A stretch of 64,000 bases of DNA from Cavia porcellus. Taxonomy: Eukaryota; Chordata; Mammalia; Rodentia; Caviidae. How positions within the stretch are numbered: the stretch's first letter is position 1; every line of letters starts with the position of its first letter. The notes under the pieces are model-generated. The model made no database searches. It was not told the DNA's origin and worked only from the letters and a program-made list of their open reading frames with translations. Position numbers and translations under genes: made by a program. The DNA lies in the NCBI RefSeq assembly GCF_034190915.1, contig NW_026947506.1, positions 33,087,748 through 33,151,747 on the forward strand. The letters are read 5' to 3'. Of this stretch, positions 33,001 to 43,664 are shown piece after piece.

Positions 33001-33325
33001 GCCCAGTCCTTTTTGTGCTGCTGTAACATAATACTACAGATGGGTAATTTATATTGAACAGAAATTTATTTGGTTCTTAATTCTGCAAGCTGAGGAGTCC
33101 AAGATTGAGGGGCTGTACCTCTTGTCCCATCGTCCCACAGTGAAAGGGCTGCCGGCCGTGTGCGGGACAGAAGGGAAGGCCCCCAACCCAGTCCTGTGAG
33201 AACAACCTTAATCCAGAGCCTGCAAACCAGATCACTCTCAACACTGGTGCCCTGGGGATTAAGCTTCCAACATGCAATTTTGAGGGATACATTCAAACTG
33301 CATTGTGGGGTGATGCATATAATCA
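33001..33325 (-). mobile_element. MaLR LTR, antisense
   Basis: TGTGCTGCTGTAACATAATA, GATGGGTAATTTATATTGAA, AGAAATTTATTTGGTTCTTA, CCAAGATTGAGGGGCTGTAC; LTR 5' side AAGCTTCCAACATGCAATTT. Keeps several CpGs (CGGCCGTGTGCG at 33153). Confidence 0.7.
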
Positions 33326-33462
33326 AGGAGGATCTGGCAAAAGAATTGGAGTGAAAGCTTTGCAGAGAGTTCATGCCAAATTTGAGATTTGGAAGAGACT
33401 ACTGGGAACTTGCTCTAAGGTTGTTCCACGCTAATGAGCAGCCCCACCTAGTGCCTACCCTG

Positions 33463-33625
33463 AGGGTGCTGGGCACTGGCAGATGCTATCTCCTCTAACT
33501 TCCTGTGAGAAGGGGACTGGCCTCACACTTGCTTTGTAGATAAGAAGGGAGGTGCCAAAGCTCAATGACTTGTTCAGGGTCCCCTGGCTGGTAAGCAGCA
33601 GACTCCACACTCATCACACCCATCA
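33463..33625 (-). mobile_element. MIR SINE, antisense
   Basis: TTGTAGATAAGAAGGGAGGT, CAATGACTTGTTCAGGGTCC, CTGGTAAGCAGCAGACTCC. Confidence 0.65.
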
Positions 33626-33919
33626 TCTGTGAAGGATACGGGGTGCTGAGTCACTGAGAAGACTGCGCGGAACAAGCAGGTCAGGGGAGGAAGTGTCAGG
33701 CAACATTTTGAGTCAATATTTCTGGTACAGTAACTTTCAAATCAGTCTCCCATGAGTGGCCCATCTGGAAGGGGCCATCACTCAAGCCCTGCAATACCGT
33801 ATTAAGCTCTGTTCTGAGACTCTGGACCCATGGCTGAGATTTTTCAGGTTTTAAATGAAGCTAAAATCTGATGCACCGTTTCCAATCTTAGGGAAAACTT
33901 GAGTCCTTTATTTATCTGC

Positions 33920-34100
33920 TGCAAAGAAAGAGAGGGAGGAAGGAAGGGGAAGGAAGAAGATAGAGGAGGAGGGAGAGGAAGTCATGGAGGAGGAGATGAA
34001 GGGGAGACAGGAAGAGTGGAAAAAGGAGGATGAAGGGGGGAGGAAAAGGAAGAGAAGGATGAGGAAAAAGAAGAAGGAAGAAGAGAAGAAAAGGATGGGT
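33920..34100 (+). repeat. GA-rich low-complexity tract
   Basis: About 170 bp of GGAAG/GAGGA/AAGAAG purines on one strand. Confidence 0.9.
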
Positions 34101-34114
34101 AATTGTCTTTTAAA

Positions 34115-34202
34115 AATCTAGGCGGGAATACTCAGCAGTGTGCAGCACCTGTCTGGAAGCGCCAAGTCCTGAGTTCGACTCCCAGTACAAAAAAAAAAAA
34201 AC
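34115..34202 (+). mobile_element. ID SINE
   Basis: GGCGGGAATACTCAGCAGTG, GCACCTGTCTGGAAGC, strong B-box CTGAGTTCGACTCCCAG and a 13-base A tail. The A-box is partly deleted. Confidence 0.8.
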
Positions 34203-35084
34203 TCTTTATCCCACAAAGAGTTTTGAAGACACCTTATAGACACCTTATTTCACAGAGCAGCAAATGCTGCTCATGACAGAAGCTGTAGAATGAAGCCTCA
34301 AATAAAATCCAGGAGGAAATGAAACACATTACAATACAACACACATGCCACTAAATCAGAGTTCAGGCAATGAATCCACCTCCACCAGAATATACTACTG
34401 GCAAGAAGCAATGCCTTAAAGCTTTGTTTAAACCAAATAATAGGAAAACAGATAGATCCCTTAGGTCTCTGAATAAAGCTAATCCATACAGGAGGCTGTA
34501 AATGGAAGCTTGGGTTAGGATTTTGGTAGAAAACACAGACATTAACAACACTGAAGGTGACAGAAGGGGGGCTTGTATATTTAGGAATGGGGTGTTTTCA
34601 TCAGGTTACACAAATAGATGTCTGGACATTGCCACTGGAATCCTACCAACTGCAGGGTATGTGCTCACTGCAGAAATCAACCAAAGCGTCACACCGGAGC
34701 ACCCAGGGACACCCACTGCTCCTAACTGCCCGCCTGGAGAATTAATCTAGCTCCATAGATTTGAATAATAAGGAAGAACCCTTAAGGGAGATGAGAATTT
34801 ATTTTGGGAAGATATTTTCTCCCCACCCGTGGAGGAGAAGCATCATTAAGTGGCAGGGACACTGGGTGGGGACCAGATACTCTGGGGTCCCATTGTGCCA
34901 AGGTGACCCTGAAGAAAACCTCCTGGCCTGTACCTGCTCAGAGGTTGTTTAAGATGCTGAGTCTGAGAAAGAACCTCAAGGTGAAAGCAAAGACTGGTCC
35001 AGAGGAGGCCATGACTGATGACAGAATTCATGACTAGAGAGGTCAATTAATAAAAATAAAACCTCCCCTCTATCGAGTGTTTTG
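34203..35084. other. unassigned sequence
   Basis: No repeat or gene named in 0.9 kb. Confidence 0.4.
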
Positions 35085-35265
35085 TTATTTCCAGCACCAT
35101 TTTTCACCCACTTATCTCATAGACTTCTCAGAGCAATCTCGTGCAGCAGAAAGGCAGGGATTATTTATCTCCATCTTGTTCATGAAGAAACAAAATCTTG
35201 GGGCAGCAAAGTGATTTGCTCAAGGTCACAAGGTTGGCATAGATTTTTAAAGCTGGGAGGGGTCT
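35085..35265 (-). mobile_element. MIR SINE, antisense
   Basis: GATTATTTATCTCCATCTTG, AAGTGATTTGCTCAAGGTCA, CAAGGTTGGCATAGATTTTT. A second short antisense MIR-like stretch is at 35430-35525 (CATGTGAGGAAACAGAAGCC). Confidence 0.65.
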
Positions 35266-35555
35266 CGGGTCACGAAGGGATGACTAATAGGGGCAGCCAT
35301 GCTTCAATTTTCAGTTTCACACCCACAGCAGACATTGGTAATCAATCACAGAACTCTTTTCAACAGAGTTTAGATCCAGTACAGTGCTTCAGCAAGCCAC
35401 TACTAGCTGATCAAGATGAAATCCATTGCCCATCTCAAGCCCCTTCTAATCTTCTCACTTGACATGTGAGGAAACAGAAGCCCAGAAGGGAGTGGCCAAG
35501 ACTGTCTTGTGGATCAGTGGCCTCTAGAGAGCACCACCCATCTGCAATATAAAGA

Positions 35556-35745
35556 ATGCAAGCTTTGTGGTTACACATCCTTGTAATCCCAGCAGTCTGA
35601 GGGGCTGAGGTGGGAAAACTGCAAGACAAAACCCAGCCAGGTCAACTTAGTGAGACCCTGTCTCAAAATGAAAAATAAAAAAGGTCTGGGACTGTAGCGC
35701 ATTGTGAAAGCCCCATATTTAATACTCAGTACCGAAAAAATATTG
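35556..35745 (+). mobile_element. B1-ID composite SINE
   Basis: CCTTGTAATCCCAGCAGTCT, GTCAACTTAGTGAGACCCTG, TCTCAAAATG, then ID part GGTCTGGGACTGTAGCGC with a worn B-box. Confidence 0.85.
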
Positions 35746-36411
35746 CATCTTTTCCCCACCAAAAGATGCACTATTAAGCATGTGGGAAGATCATATTTTT
35801 CATGACCTCACCAGAGCAAACTGGTTTCCCTGTACTGAGGAAGTGGGCAAATTACTATTTTTAAGAGAGGAATCAAAAAACAACCCTACGGATGCTAAGT
35901 CTGAGGCTGGAGGAGAGGGTTTAGGAAATCGAAAATCACAAGTTTGACTCTTGGATCCATTCCACATCCAGGCAGATATGTTAAGACAGCTGGATATTAA
36001 AGTTTCGGATTCAAATGGGGAGTCTGGGCAGAAGAAATGAGCTGGGAGGAAGGTCACTGGTCTATAGATGACTTTTAAAGCAACAAAGGAGGATAGACCA
36101 GCCTGGAAGAGGACCAAGCCTGGAGCACTGTGACCTTAGATGTCAGGGTGTGTGGACAGGCTAGAGAAGAGACAGGGGGACATAGTGAGGTGGGAGGAAA
36201 CCACAAGAGAAGGTGTGTGGAGTCAAATAAATACATGTTTCCAGAAGAACGCTGCTGAGTTGGGTCCTCTGAGACCATTGGTAACCTTGACAAGAGCTAT
36301 TGAAACTAAGACCTGGGGAAAAGCACTACTGTAGTGGGTTTATGAGAGAAGGGAAGGAGAGGAATGGGGACAGCCAGTTTAGAGGACACTTGCAAAAGAA
36401 TTTGCTGTGTG
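35746..36411. other. unassigned sequence
   Basis: No repeat or gene named. Confidence 0.4.
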
Positions 36412-36655
36412 AATATCATGGGCTGGAGCCCATCCCCCAAATTCACATGGCGAAGGCCTAACCCCCAGATTTGAACTATCTGGAGAAAAGCACAATGTGA
36501 CTCTGATTTGGAGACAGAGTCTTTAATAATAGATTAAATTAAAGAGAGGATTAAATTAAAATGAGATTTCTAGGGCGTGGTCCTAATCCAATATGACTGC
36601 TGCCCTTTTAAGAGCAAATAGAATTTAAGGGAGCCAACATTAAGAGAGACAAAGA
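36412..36655 (+). mobile_element. MLT1-like LTR, 5' part
   Basis: ATCATGGGCTGGAGCCCATC, CCCCCAAATTCACATGGCGA, AGGCCTAACCCCCAG, then GGTCCTAATCCAATATGACT, GCTGCCCTTTTAAGAGC. It breaks off before the MLT1 3' half, at about the same internal point as 13725-13910. Confidence 0.7.
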
Positions 36656-36995
36656 AGATACTTATGCTCCTTCAAATGTCCAAGGGTCTCCCAGCACATT
36701 TTTGAAGCACAAAAACCAAAATTGATAGAAATAAAGGAACTGGTAAAGATACTGTCACAGTAAGGGACTTCAGAAAGTCACTGAGAAGGGGACCACCAAG
36801 TGCAGCTACAGGTGACTAAAAGTAATGAAGATGATTGCTTGAATAGGTCTGTGTAACTTTGCATCCAGCGAGTGGGGAAGATAAATTCTTTTCAAATGCA
36901 ATAGGTGTTTTACAAATTCACCCATGTATGATCAGTCACAAAGAAAATTTCAACCAGTGTGCAGAAATAATATATGGCATATTTACTTGGGAAAA
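36656..36995 (+). mobile_element. LINE-1 ORF2 endonuclease-end fragment
   Basis: Plus-strand frame from 36859 still reads like the L1 endonuclease end: residues HPASGEDKFFSNAIG and SHKENFNQ align with the L1 'HPTAAEYTFFSNAHG ... GHKENLNK' stretch. Similar in sequence and in context to 13980-14260. Confidence 0.6.
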
Positions 36996-37019
36996 CAAGA
37001 TAGGTGTTCGTAAAGAAGG

Positions 37020-37125
37020 CCGCGCTGAGGCTGGGGATGGTGGTCGGCACGTGCTCAGCATGAGTGAAGTCCTAGGCTCTAACTCAGCACCGCCACACAC
37101 ACACAAAATAAAAAAATTAAAAATA
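37020..37125 (+). mobile_element. ID SINE, degraded
   Basis: GCTGAGGCTGGGGATGGTGG, CACGTGCTCAGCATGAG, then CTCTAACTCAGCACCGC and an A-rich tail. Confidence 0.6.
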
Positions 37126-37639
37126 AAAAGAAAAGGGAATTAGATTTATAGAAGCTAGGGATGTACTGGTCACTTGGCAGGCCTGTAAGGAGAGGCCAGG
37201 CCTCAGCAGGAGTGACCCTGCTAGTCCCTTCCAGCCCTCAGGACAGTGAGACAATCAGTGTCTGTTATTCAAACTGGGAGGAACAGCAGCCTGGTCTGCT
37301 CTGCTCTGTGTTCTTTGTTCTGGTTGCCTGAGAAAATATTCAGGGAAGGAGCACAGAAGCAGGCAGTGAGGGCCAGAGGGGAAAATGTGACGCGGTGCAG
37401 ACCTGGACTCTGCGGGCAATGGCCCTGTGGAGAGGGGATGGACAGTGCAGGAGGGAAGGGGCCAGAGATGCAACTTGCTGGGCAGATAAGTGGGCGGAGG
37501 AAAGCAGGGAAAAGGACAGAGGGGCACCTCGGGAACAGGCAGGGCAGTGTGCAGGCCAGATGCTGGAGGTGGCAGGAGGGAGTTGGCAGCTTTCTGGGGT
37601 CCCTGGGTGCAGGGCATGAAGAACCTCCCTCCTCCTGCC

Positions 37640-37640
<1 letters not shown>
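37126..37640. other. unassigned sequence
   Basis: No repeat or gene named. The open frames that continue into the next repeat (to 186 codons) are chance plus microsatellite. Confidence 0.4.
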
Positions 37641-37716
<76 letters not shown>

Positions 37717-37920
37717 TTTCTGTCTTTCTGCAGTACTAGGGATGCAGTCCAAGGGTACTCTACCACTGGGCTACATCCCCGGCCCTTTTTATTATCTTTA
37801 ATTTAGAGACAAGGCCTCACTAAGTTATTAACCCACCTAGGTTGGGCTCCAGTTCACAAAGGTGCTGCCTTGACTTCCCTCTATGCAGGAATTACAAGCA
37901 CTCACCACAACATCAGGTTT
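37641..37920 (-). mobile_element. B1-ID SINE, antisense, with (TTTC)n tail
   Basis: Tail expanded to about 18 TTTC units (37641-37712). Antisense ID: GCAGTACTAGGGATGCAGTC, CTACCACTGGGCTACATCCC; antisense B1: GACAAGGCCTCACTAAGTTA, CAGGAATTACAAGCACTCAC. Confidence 0.85.
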
Positions 37921-38146
37921 GGAGGAAGATCTCTAAGGTTCAGTTAGTCTGACTGCCACAAGGCATGAAAGGTTGAGTTTTTAAAAATATACTTTAAAAT
38001 GAAGTAAGAAAGGTACAAAATTATATCACATTTCTATACAAAATGAAGGAGACACAGATGGAGCTGTTCCCTGTAGACAAGCCTCCTGCTTTTGCTGGGG
38101 CCACGGTGTCCCCACCCACAACAGTTAGAGAAAACCATCCTTTCCC

Positions 38147-38262
38147 AGGGCTGGGTGTGGCTCACAGGTGGAGTGCTTCCCTAGTGGGCAAGGCCACCCT
38201 GGGCTCCATCCCAGCCCTGCAAAAACAAAAACAAAACAAAACACAACAGAACACCCAGCCTT
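38147..38262 (+). mobile_element. ID SINE
   Basis: GGGCTGGGTGTGGCTCACAG, GTGGGCAAGGCCACCCTGGG, CTCCATCCCAGCCCTGC and an AAAAC-rich tail. Confidence 0.7.
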
Positions 38263-38716
38263 CTCAATAGGCCACATTATATACCAGCCTAAACCTCCCA
38301 AATTGGGGTGGCCTTGTTATGTGGGAAGAAGCTCTTCACAAATGGGACACATTCTCACAGTGATGGGAACTCTCCACGTGCCATGACCAGTTTGGAGGTA
38401 TCAGTATTAATCAATTGATCATTTCCTCCAAACCCACTATACTCAGATCCCTTTTTTAAAAGGCTGTTTCCTCTTAGAAGGCTTCATGAATCACCTAATT
38501 TTTTCCAGAGGCAGGGAACGAGGCAGTGTTAGTACAACACAAAGTTGTTTGGTACCAAGTTATTCTCTACAATAACAATGTACTGAACCTCATAGAATGC
38601 TGGCACAAGACTTCTGTTTGCCCTCAGATTAACAAACAAAATTCAAAATTTAAATTTAAGAAAAATCATTTCTCTAAGACAGATTATAGGAACATTATCA
38701 GGAGTTTCTTATTTTG
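38263..38716. other. unassigned sequence
   Basis: No repeat or gene named. Confidence 0.4.
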
Positions 38717-38866
38717 TGTGTCTTTTTTGAGACGGGGTCTCGCTATGCAGTTCAGGCTGGTCTTGAGCTCACTTTGTAGCCCAGGCTGGTCTCGAACTCA
38801 CAAAGATCCTTCCACCTCAGCCTCCCGAGTGCTGGGTTACAGGTGTGAGCCACCACACCTGGCAGA
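38717..38866 (-). mobile_element. B1 SINE with internal duplication, antisense
   Basis: Two near-repeats of the 'CAGGCTGGTCT(T/C)GA' block lie about 30 bases apart (AGTTCAGGCTGGTCTTGAGC and AGCCCAGGCTGGTCTCGAAC), the internal duplication typical of mouse-type B1. Followed by TCAGCCTCCCGAGTGCTGG and GAGCCACCACACCTGGC. Confidence 0.92.
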
Positions 38867-38920
38867 AGTTTCACTACAAGGTCCCAAAGTGCCAACCACA
38901 CAGATGTTTGTGAACAAATC

Positions 38921-39605
38921 TTCTCCAAGATGGTGCTGCAAGCCAGCCAGGCCAGCACCCAGGCTTGGAGGGCCTAGACAGTACAGCAGAAAGACACCCA
39001 ACGTTTCAGAGTAAAGACACGCAGGATGACACAGCTTGAGAAGCAACACAAACACGCCCGGGAGACTGTGCCCGGGAGAAACAGCTCCACCACTTGACCA
39101 TAGCGTTCACTGTGGACATCAAGACCAATAATTCCCAAATCAAACAGGTCATGAAGAAGCCTGTGGCTGGGTGTGTTGGCCCACACCTGTAATCCCAGCA
39201 CGCTGGGAGGCTGAGATGGGATGATCGAAAGTTTAAGCCCAACTTGGACAGCTTGGCAATTTAGTGAGAGCCTGTCTCAAAATAAAATATAAAAAGGGCT
39301 GGAGGTATTGCTCAGTGTGGAGACCCTGGGTTCCATCCCCAGTACTAAAGTGGAAACAGAGGAAGAAAAGGAAGAGGAGAAGAAGAGGAGGAAGAGAGCG
39401 GGGAAAAGAAAGAAAGCCTAAGAGGACGAGGAGGAGGAGGAGGAGGAGGAAATGGGGGAGGAGAAGACACAGGAACAGGAGGAAGCTCTGTGACAGTAAC
39501 ATGGCTGAAGCCAAAACCCTAGTGTCGAGGACCTTGCCAACAAGATTGGGATCATCAAAACCAAATCCAGATGGCTAAACGTATAAACCATTTTTCCACC
39601 CTAAA
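38921..39605 (+). pseudogene. RPL23A: RPL23A processed pseudogene, split by a SINE
   Basis: Ribosomal protein L23a (uL23) belongs to the 60S subunit near the exit tunnel. The copy starts with TTCTCCAAGATGG, like the RPL23A start context (ATG at 38930). Its N-terminal half is heavily rearranged; a block CGGGAGAAACAGCTCCACCA echoes the 'RRNKLDH' region. At 39099-39164 the frame reads FTVDIKTNNSQIKQVMKK, close to the family's FIVDVKANKHQIKQAVKK. A SINE interrupts, then 39482-39530 reads KLCDSNMAEAKTLV (family KLYDIDVAKVNTLI). About 20 residues are then missing, and a frameshift leads to DLANKIGII, the protein's C-terminal motif. The native stop is lost (TAA to AAA) and 3' UTR-like sequence follows to about 39605. 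No introns are seen, consistent with retroposition. Clearly nonfunctional. Confidence 0.85.
39166..39481 (+). mobile_element. B1-ID SINE with GA-rich tail, inside RPL23A pseudogene
   Basis: GGCTGGGTGTGTTGGCCCAC, CTGTAATCCCAGCACGCTGG, then GGGCTGGAGGTATTGCTCAG and GGGTTCCATCCCCAGTACTA. The tail is about 120 bp of GA/GGA repeats (39360-39481). Flanks GAAGCCTGTG and GAAGCTCTGTG form a near-identical target-site duplication. Confidence 0.9.
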
Positions 39606-40105
39606 AATATGTTTATCAACAGTAAAATGCATAAATACACTGTGGTAGACTTGAACAATGCACTTGCAACAATTAGACTAGTGCGAGGGTGAGCTTTACC
39701 ACATGGTCAAAGAGAAGCTGGAGAGGTCGGGCATAGCGACGCATGCTTTGTAATCCCAGCACTCTGTGAGTCCAAGGCTGGAGGATCACAAGTTCAAACT
39801 CAGCCCAGGCAATTTAGTGACTAAAAAAAACTGACCATGTAGCTCAGTGTGAAGGTCCTGGGTTCAATCCCCAGTGTTATAAAAACTGATATGAAGGTGA
39901 AGGACAGGGACACAGTTCAGAAAAGTCCTGACCTCAGCCAGAAGCCAGCGAGCCACTGAGAGGTGGCTTGAGAGACGCCTAGGTCCTGGAGGGGACGCAC
40001 ACCTGGATCTGGGTGACTGGCCCCATGGTTATACATAGACTCCGCAAGCTACGTGCTGAAGGTTTGTGAAGAGCACTGTGTGGGTTACATTTTAACTTTA
40101 AACTC
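39606..40105 (+). mobile_element. LINE-1 3' end, interrupted by a SINE
   Basis: TTATCAACAGTAAAATGCAT and CACTTGCAACAATTAGACTA resemble the ORF2 end; 40028-40100 (GTTATACATAGACTCCGCAA, TTACATTTTAACTTTAAACT) resembles an L1M 3' terminus. The SINE at 39725-39885 lies between. Confidence 0.5.
39725..39885 (+). mobile_element. B1-ID composite SINE
   Basis: GGTCGGGCATAGCGACGCAT, TTTGTAATCCCAGCACTCTG, AGGCAATTTAGTGACTAA; short ID part ATGTAGCTCAGTGTGAAGGT, GGGTTCAATCCCCAGTG. Confidence 0.87.
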
Positions 40106-40974
40106 CTGGCTTTCACTGAAAGCTCACCAGTTTTGCCTTTGAAACATGAGCGGGGAGCCTGTGATACCTAACATCATCCTTGTGTTGGGGTGCAGCTGAC
40201 AAGGGATCTTGGGGGGAACTGCATCCTGAATGGGCAGGGTAAGACCCCATGGACTTAGGACTCTTGTTTAAAGGAGAAAAATTCAGCTGAAAGGCAAGAA
40301 TACAAAATAAATGTTGAAGTTCTCCCTTCTCAACCACTGAGTTCCACCTCTCGGGGTCCCTACCACACATGGCCTCTCGCACAGCTGCCAGTGTTTCCTT
40401 CCAGCGTCTCTGAAGCTCCCAGACCCTTTTCGTCCTCCTTAATGACCCCCACAGTGTCATGGCATGTGCAGGGCCCTTTCTCTAGAAGAGCAGCTCTGCC
40501 TTTTCGAGCCTTCTCCTGTAACACACAGCGCTAGTGTGAACATCTGCATGCATGCACCTTGGCACACTTGCACAAGTACAACTAAGATGATTTCTTGGAA
40601 TTCCCATGCCGGAGGGTTTGCTCCTTTGTGATCCTGGCAGATATTGTTAAATGCACACAAAGCTGGTAAACGGTAAAGGTTGTCCTGTATAAGAACACCT
40701 GCTTCCCTCTCCCTCGCCCACATTACCATCATCAAACTTTCTGAGCGCTGGCAGATTAACGGGTAAAAAATGGCACATCCTTGCTGAATTCCACATCAGT
40801 CTGATCATAACTCCTGCCTGCTCATTGGTCTGTTCAGATCATGCTTGTTTGTATCCTTTAGCCTTTTTTCCACTGGGATGAATTTTCTACTCCTGGGCTG
40901 ATAGATGTCCAGTGTCCACCAACCCTATGCAGCTGCTGTGTGCCTAGGCCAGATGTGACCACCACTGCCATCTG
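40106..40974. other. unassigned sequence
   Basis: No repeat or gene named. A 115-codon minus frame (40113-40460) has no motif I recognise. Confidence 0.4.
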
Positions 40975-41065
40975 CAGCTTATAGAATCCAGCTGGTTTGG
41001 CAGAGACCACCTGGCCTAAAATATTTACTGTTTGAACCTCTCAGGAAAAATTTTGCTGATTCTGG
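40975..41065 (+). mobile_element. hAT-like DNA transposon end
   Basis: GGCAGAGACCACCTGGCCTA, AAATATTTACTGTTTGAACC and AAAAATTTTGCTGATTCTGG match a well-known mammalian hAT end ('...ggcctaaaatatttactatctggccctttacagaaaaagtttgc'). Confidence 0.55.
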
Positions 41066-41231
41066 TGTCTACAAGTGTTCTTTTATAAATTAAGGAAATA
41101 GCTCATATTCTGTTTTGCGTTTAACCCTCTGCAAAATTACAAGTCAAAACTATGATTTAAAAGCAGAAGCCCTCTGAGCACTGTGATACCACTTGGAAAC
41201 ACTCTGGCCTGTGTTCACTTAGGGGGAATCC

Positions 41232-41325
41232 TTTTTTTTTTTAAATTTAATCTTTAATTTTTGTGCTAAGGACTGAACCCAAGGCTTCCAGATTGTTATA
41301 CCACTGAGCTAAATCCTCAGCTCCT
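41232..41325 (-). mobile_element. ID SINE, antisense
   Basis: TGTGCTAAGGACTGAACCCA, ACCACTGAGCTAAATCCTCA. A T-rich tail lies at 41232-41262. Confidence 0.8.
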
Positions 41326-41329
41326 AGGG

Positions 41330-41462
41330 AGAGTATTTTTATACCCATTCTACACATGACTTAGCTGAGTCACAGGACTCAGAGGCCATAGAGCAGGATG
41401 ACCACCAGTTACCTGGGTCCAAGCCTGTAGGTCTTTCCAGTAGAGCTTCCTGCCTCTCAGTG
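41330..41462 (-). mobile_element. MIR-like fragment, antisense
   Basis: TTATACCCATTCTACACATG, GAGTCACAGGACTCAGAGGC resemble antisense MIR; weak. Confidence 0.4.
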
Positions 41463-42069
41463 TGAGGGCAGGATGGGGTCTTAGCACCCTAAGTGTATGA
41501 GGCATCAGGACCAGGGCATGGGGATCCCTCACCGCACTATCACACTTGTGAGTAAAGGCAGCATATTCCCATATTGGAGAGGGTGGGAAGGTTGTGTGCT
41601 TACCACAACAAGCAACAGGGAGGGAGGCTTCTGGGTGGGCATGGAGTCTGCGCCCCCTTCTCTGGTTCTCACACCCTCTCTCTCCCAGTGAGGGGCATCT
41701 CCCACTGAGGAATGGCTGCAAAGACTGGAACAGACATGCCTGGGGAAATGGAAAGTGAACAGGGATGTACTGCTGGGCAAGCAGGGCCAGGGGAACTTTA
41801 TGACCCCGGCACTGGGCCATAGACACACAGTATATAAATGTGACAGTGGCCATTGTAATCTCTGAGCCCTTGAACTAATCACAAGTAGAAAGGTCACCTT
41901 CCCAGAAATAGTCTTCCCATTAAAATGTCTGATCTAGAGAGCAGAGTCACTCAGGAGAGTAGCGGGGACAGACATGGAGCGTGTGCTTTGCACGTAGCAT
42001 GTGCTAGGTGTGTTATCCCAGGGTAGCTTGGCCCAGAAAGAGGCTGGCATCTGGGAATCTGATCTTTGA
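41463..42069. other. unassigned sequence
   Basis: No repeat or gene named. Confidence 0.4.
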
Positions 42070-42225
42070 AAAAAAATTTTTTTGAAGACACAGTCTCATT
42101 GTACAGTTCAGGTTGACCTTGTATTTACTTTATAGACAGGCTGGCCTCGAACTTGGAGTGACCCTCCTGTCAGCCTCCTGAGTGCTAAGATTATAGGTGA
42201 GTGCCAGGCACCATATTGAGCTGTA
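42070..42225 (-). mobile_element. B1 SINE, antisense
   Basis: GAAGACACAGTCTCATTGTA, CAGTTCAGGTTGACCTTG, AGGCTGGCCTCGAACTTGG, CAGCCTCCTGAGTGCTAAG. Contains the same internal duplication as the 38717 copy. Confidence 0.88.
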
Positions 42226-42234
42226 ATTTTTCTT

Positions 42235-42296
42235 TAGGGATGAGAGTAGCTCAGTGGTGAGCCTCATGCATGAGGCTCTGAATTCTGTCTTCAGCA

Positions 42297-42361
<65 letters not shown>
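42235..42361 (+). mobile_element. ID SINE with (CA)n(GA)n tail
   Basis: GGGATGAGAGTAGCTCAGTG, GTCTTCAGCATCA, then (CA)22 or so at 42298-42340 and (GA)11 at 42340-42361. Confidence 0.75.
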
Positions 42362-42895
42362 ACAGTAATTTGTCTGCAGAAAAGCATTTTTATGGGGCTT
42401 TCTTGAAAGTTGCTTTTTTTCTTTTGTCTTCAAATATTTTCTAGACTGACTATACAGTGAGTGCCGCCACAGAAGCAGCAGTTCTGCTACAGGATGGATT
42501 TGCTGAGGATTGCTCCATGATTTCCTTTAGTCTGCACAGCCCCGCTGAAAGACTGCAATGGAAGGCAGGGAAAATGAGGCTGAGCCCAAAATAAGAGAGC
42601 TCACTAGAGAGTCTTCTGGGAAGTTCAGCACTGTAGCCCTGGCTCTGGACTCCTTAAGCCTAGCCTCCGATCTATGTCAGATCTCCATGAAAACAGCAAG
42701 GGAGGGACATTTGTATCATGTGTTTTCTCGTTAGTGCTTGAGGTGACAAATAGTACTGAAAACAACCAGTACTAACATCCCAGTGCCACCAGAGAGAGGC
42801 AGTTTCCAAGGGCTCAGGGATGACAAGACCACCCGGACCACACATCTAGTAAACTCAGATCCAGTAGTGGGGAACCCTGTTCCTTTGATCACATT
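42362..42895. other. unassigned sequence
   Basis: No repeat or gene named. Confidence 0.4.
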
Positions 42896-42942
42896 CAAAA
42901 ATACACACAGGCACACAGGCGTGTGTGCACACACACACATAG

Positions 42943-43100
42943 TTTTTTTTGTCTTTTTGAGACAGGATCTCGCTATGCAGTTCAGGCTGGCCTTGAGCAC
43001 ACTTTGTAGCCCAGGCTGGTCTCAAACTCCCAACGATCCTCCTGTCTCAAGTCTCCCCAGTGCTGAGACCATAGGCATGAGCCACCACGCCCTGCTTACA
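42943..43100 (-). mobile_element. B1 SINE with internal duplication, antisense
   Basis: GAGACAGGATCTCGCTATGC, then AGTTCAGGCTGGCCTTGAGC and AGCCCAGGCTGGTCTCAAAC (the duplicated block), GAGCCACCACGCCCTGC. A (CA)n-rich stretch precedes it (42898-42940). Confidence 0.92.
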
Positions 43101-43660
43101 CACATATAGTTTTAAAACACAAGTTTCATAGCCCTGGTTTTGTAACACAATAGCACACTAACCATGCTGAGAGTCAGGCTGGTCATCTGTGATTCTGGTC
43201 CACACAGGCTTAAGTCCCCATCTTGATGACCAGAAGCACTGTCTTCAAAGCAGAGAGAACCAAAGAGCATTCGGGGGAGGCTTGGCTGTCAAGCATCTGA
43301 CACCCCTCATCAACACAGATCAACTCAGCTTTTGGTGCATGGCGAGTTAGGGTAATCTGCAATCACACAAGCCTCTTTTTCTCTACCTCCATGCTGCTGG
43401 TACCCCTAAACTGGACACATATCTCTCAGCACCAGGGGCAGGGTCACAGGAAAGAGGAGAAGACCCAGGGATCACTCCAGCCTGAGTCTGGCCTTCTTTC
43501 TCTACACTCTGTCCTGAGCCTCCTGTATGACAGGATCTCCCAGGGCAGGCACCCCAAGTCTCACACCCATGGCGCTGAGCACAAGCTACCTGTGTAGCAA
43601 GCACTGATGGATTCAAACAAGCATTGTCACCTTCAGAAGAGTTACATCTAGGGGTCATTA
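43101..43660. other. unassigned sequence
   Basis: No repeat or gene named. Confidence 0.4.
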
Positions 43661-43664
43661 TTAA

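Noticed and set aside
37246..37806. 186-codon plus frame with a Ser-Phe-Leu repeat and its Lys-Glu-rich antisense partner
   Set aside because: The repetitive part is the translated (TTTC)n microsatellite tail of a SINE.
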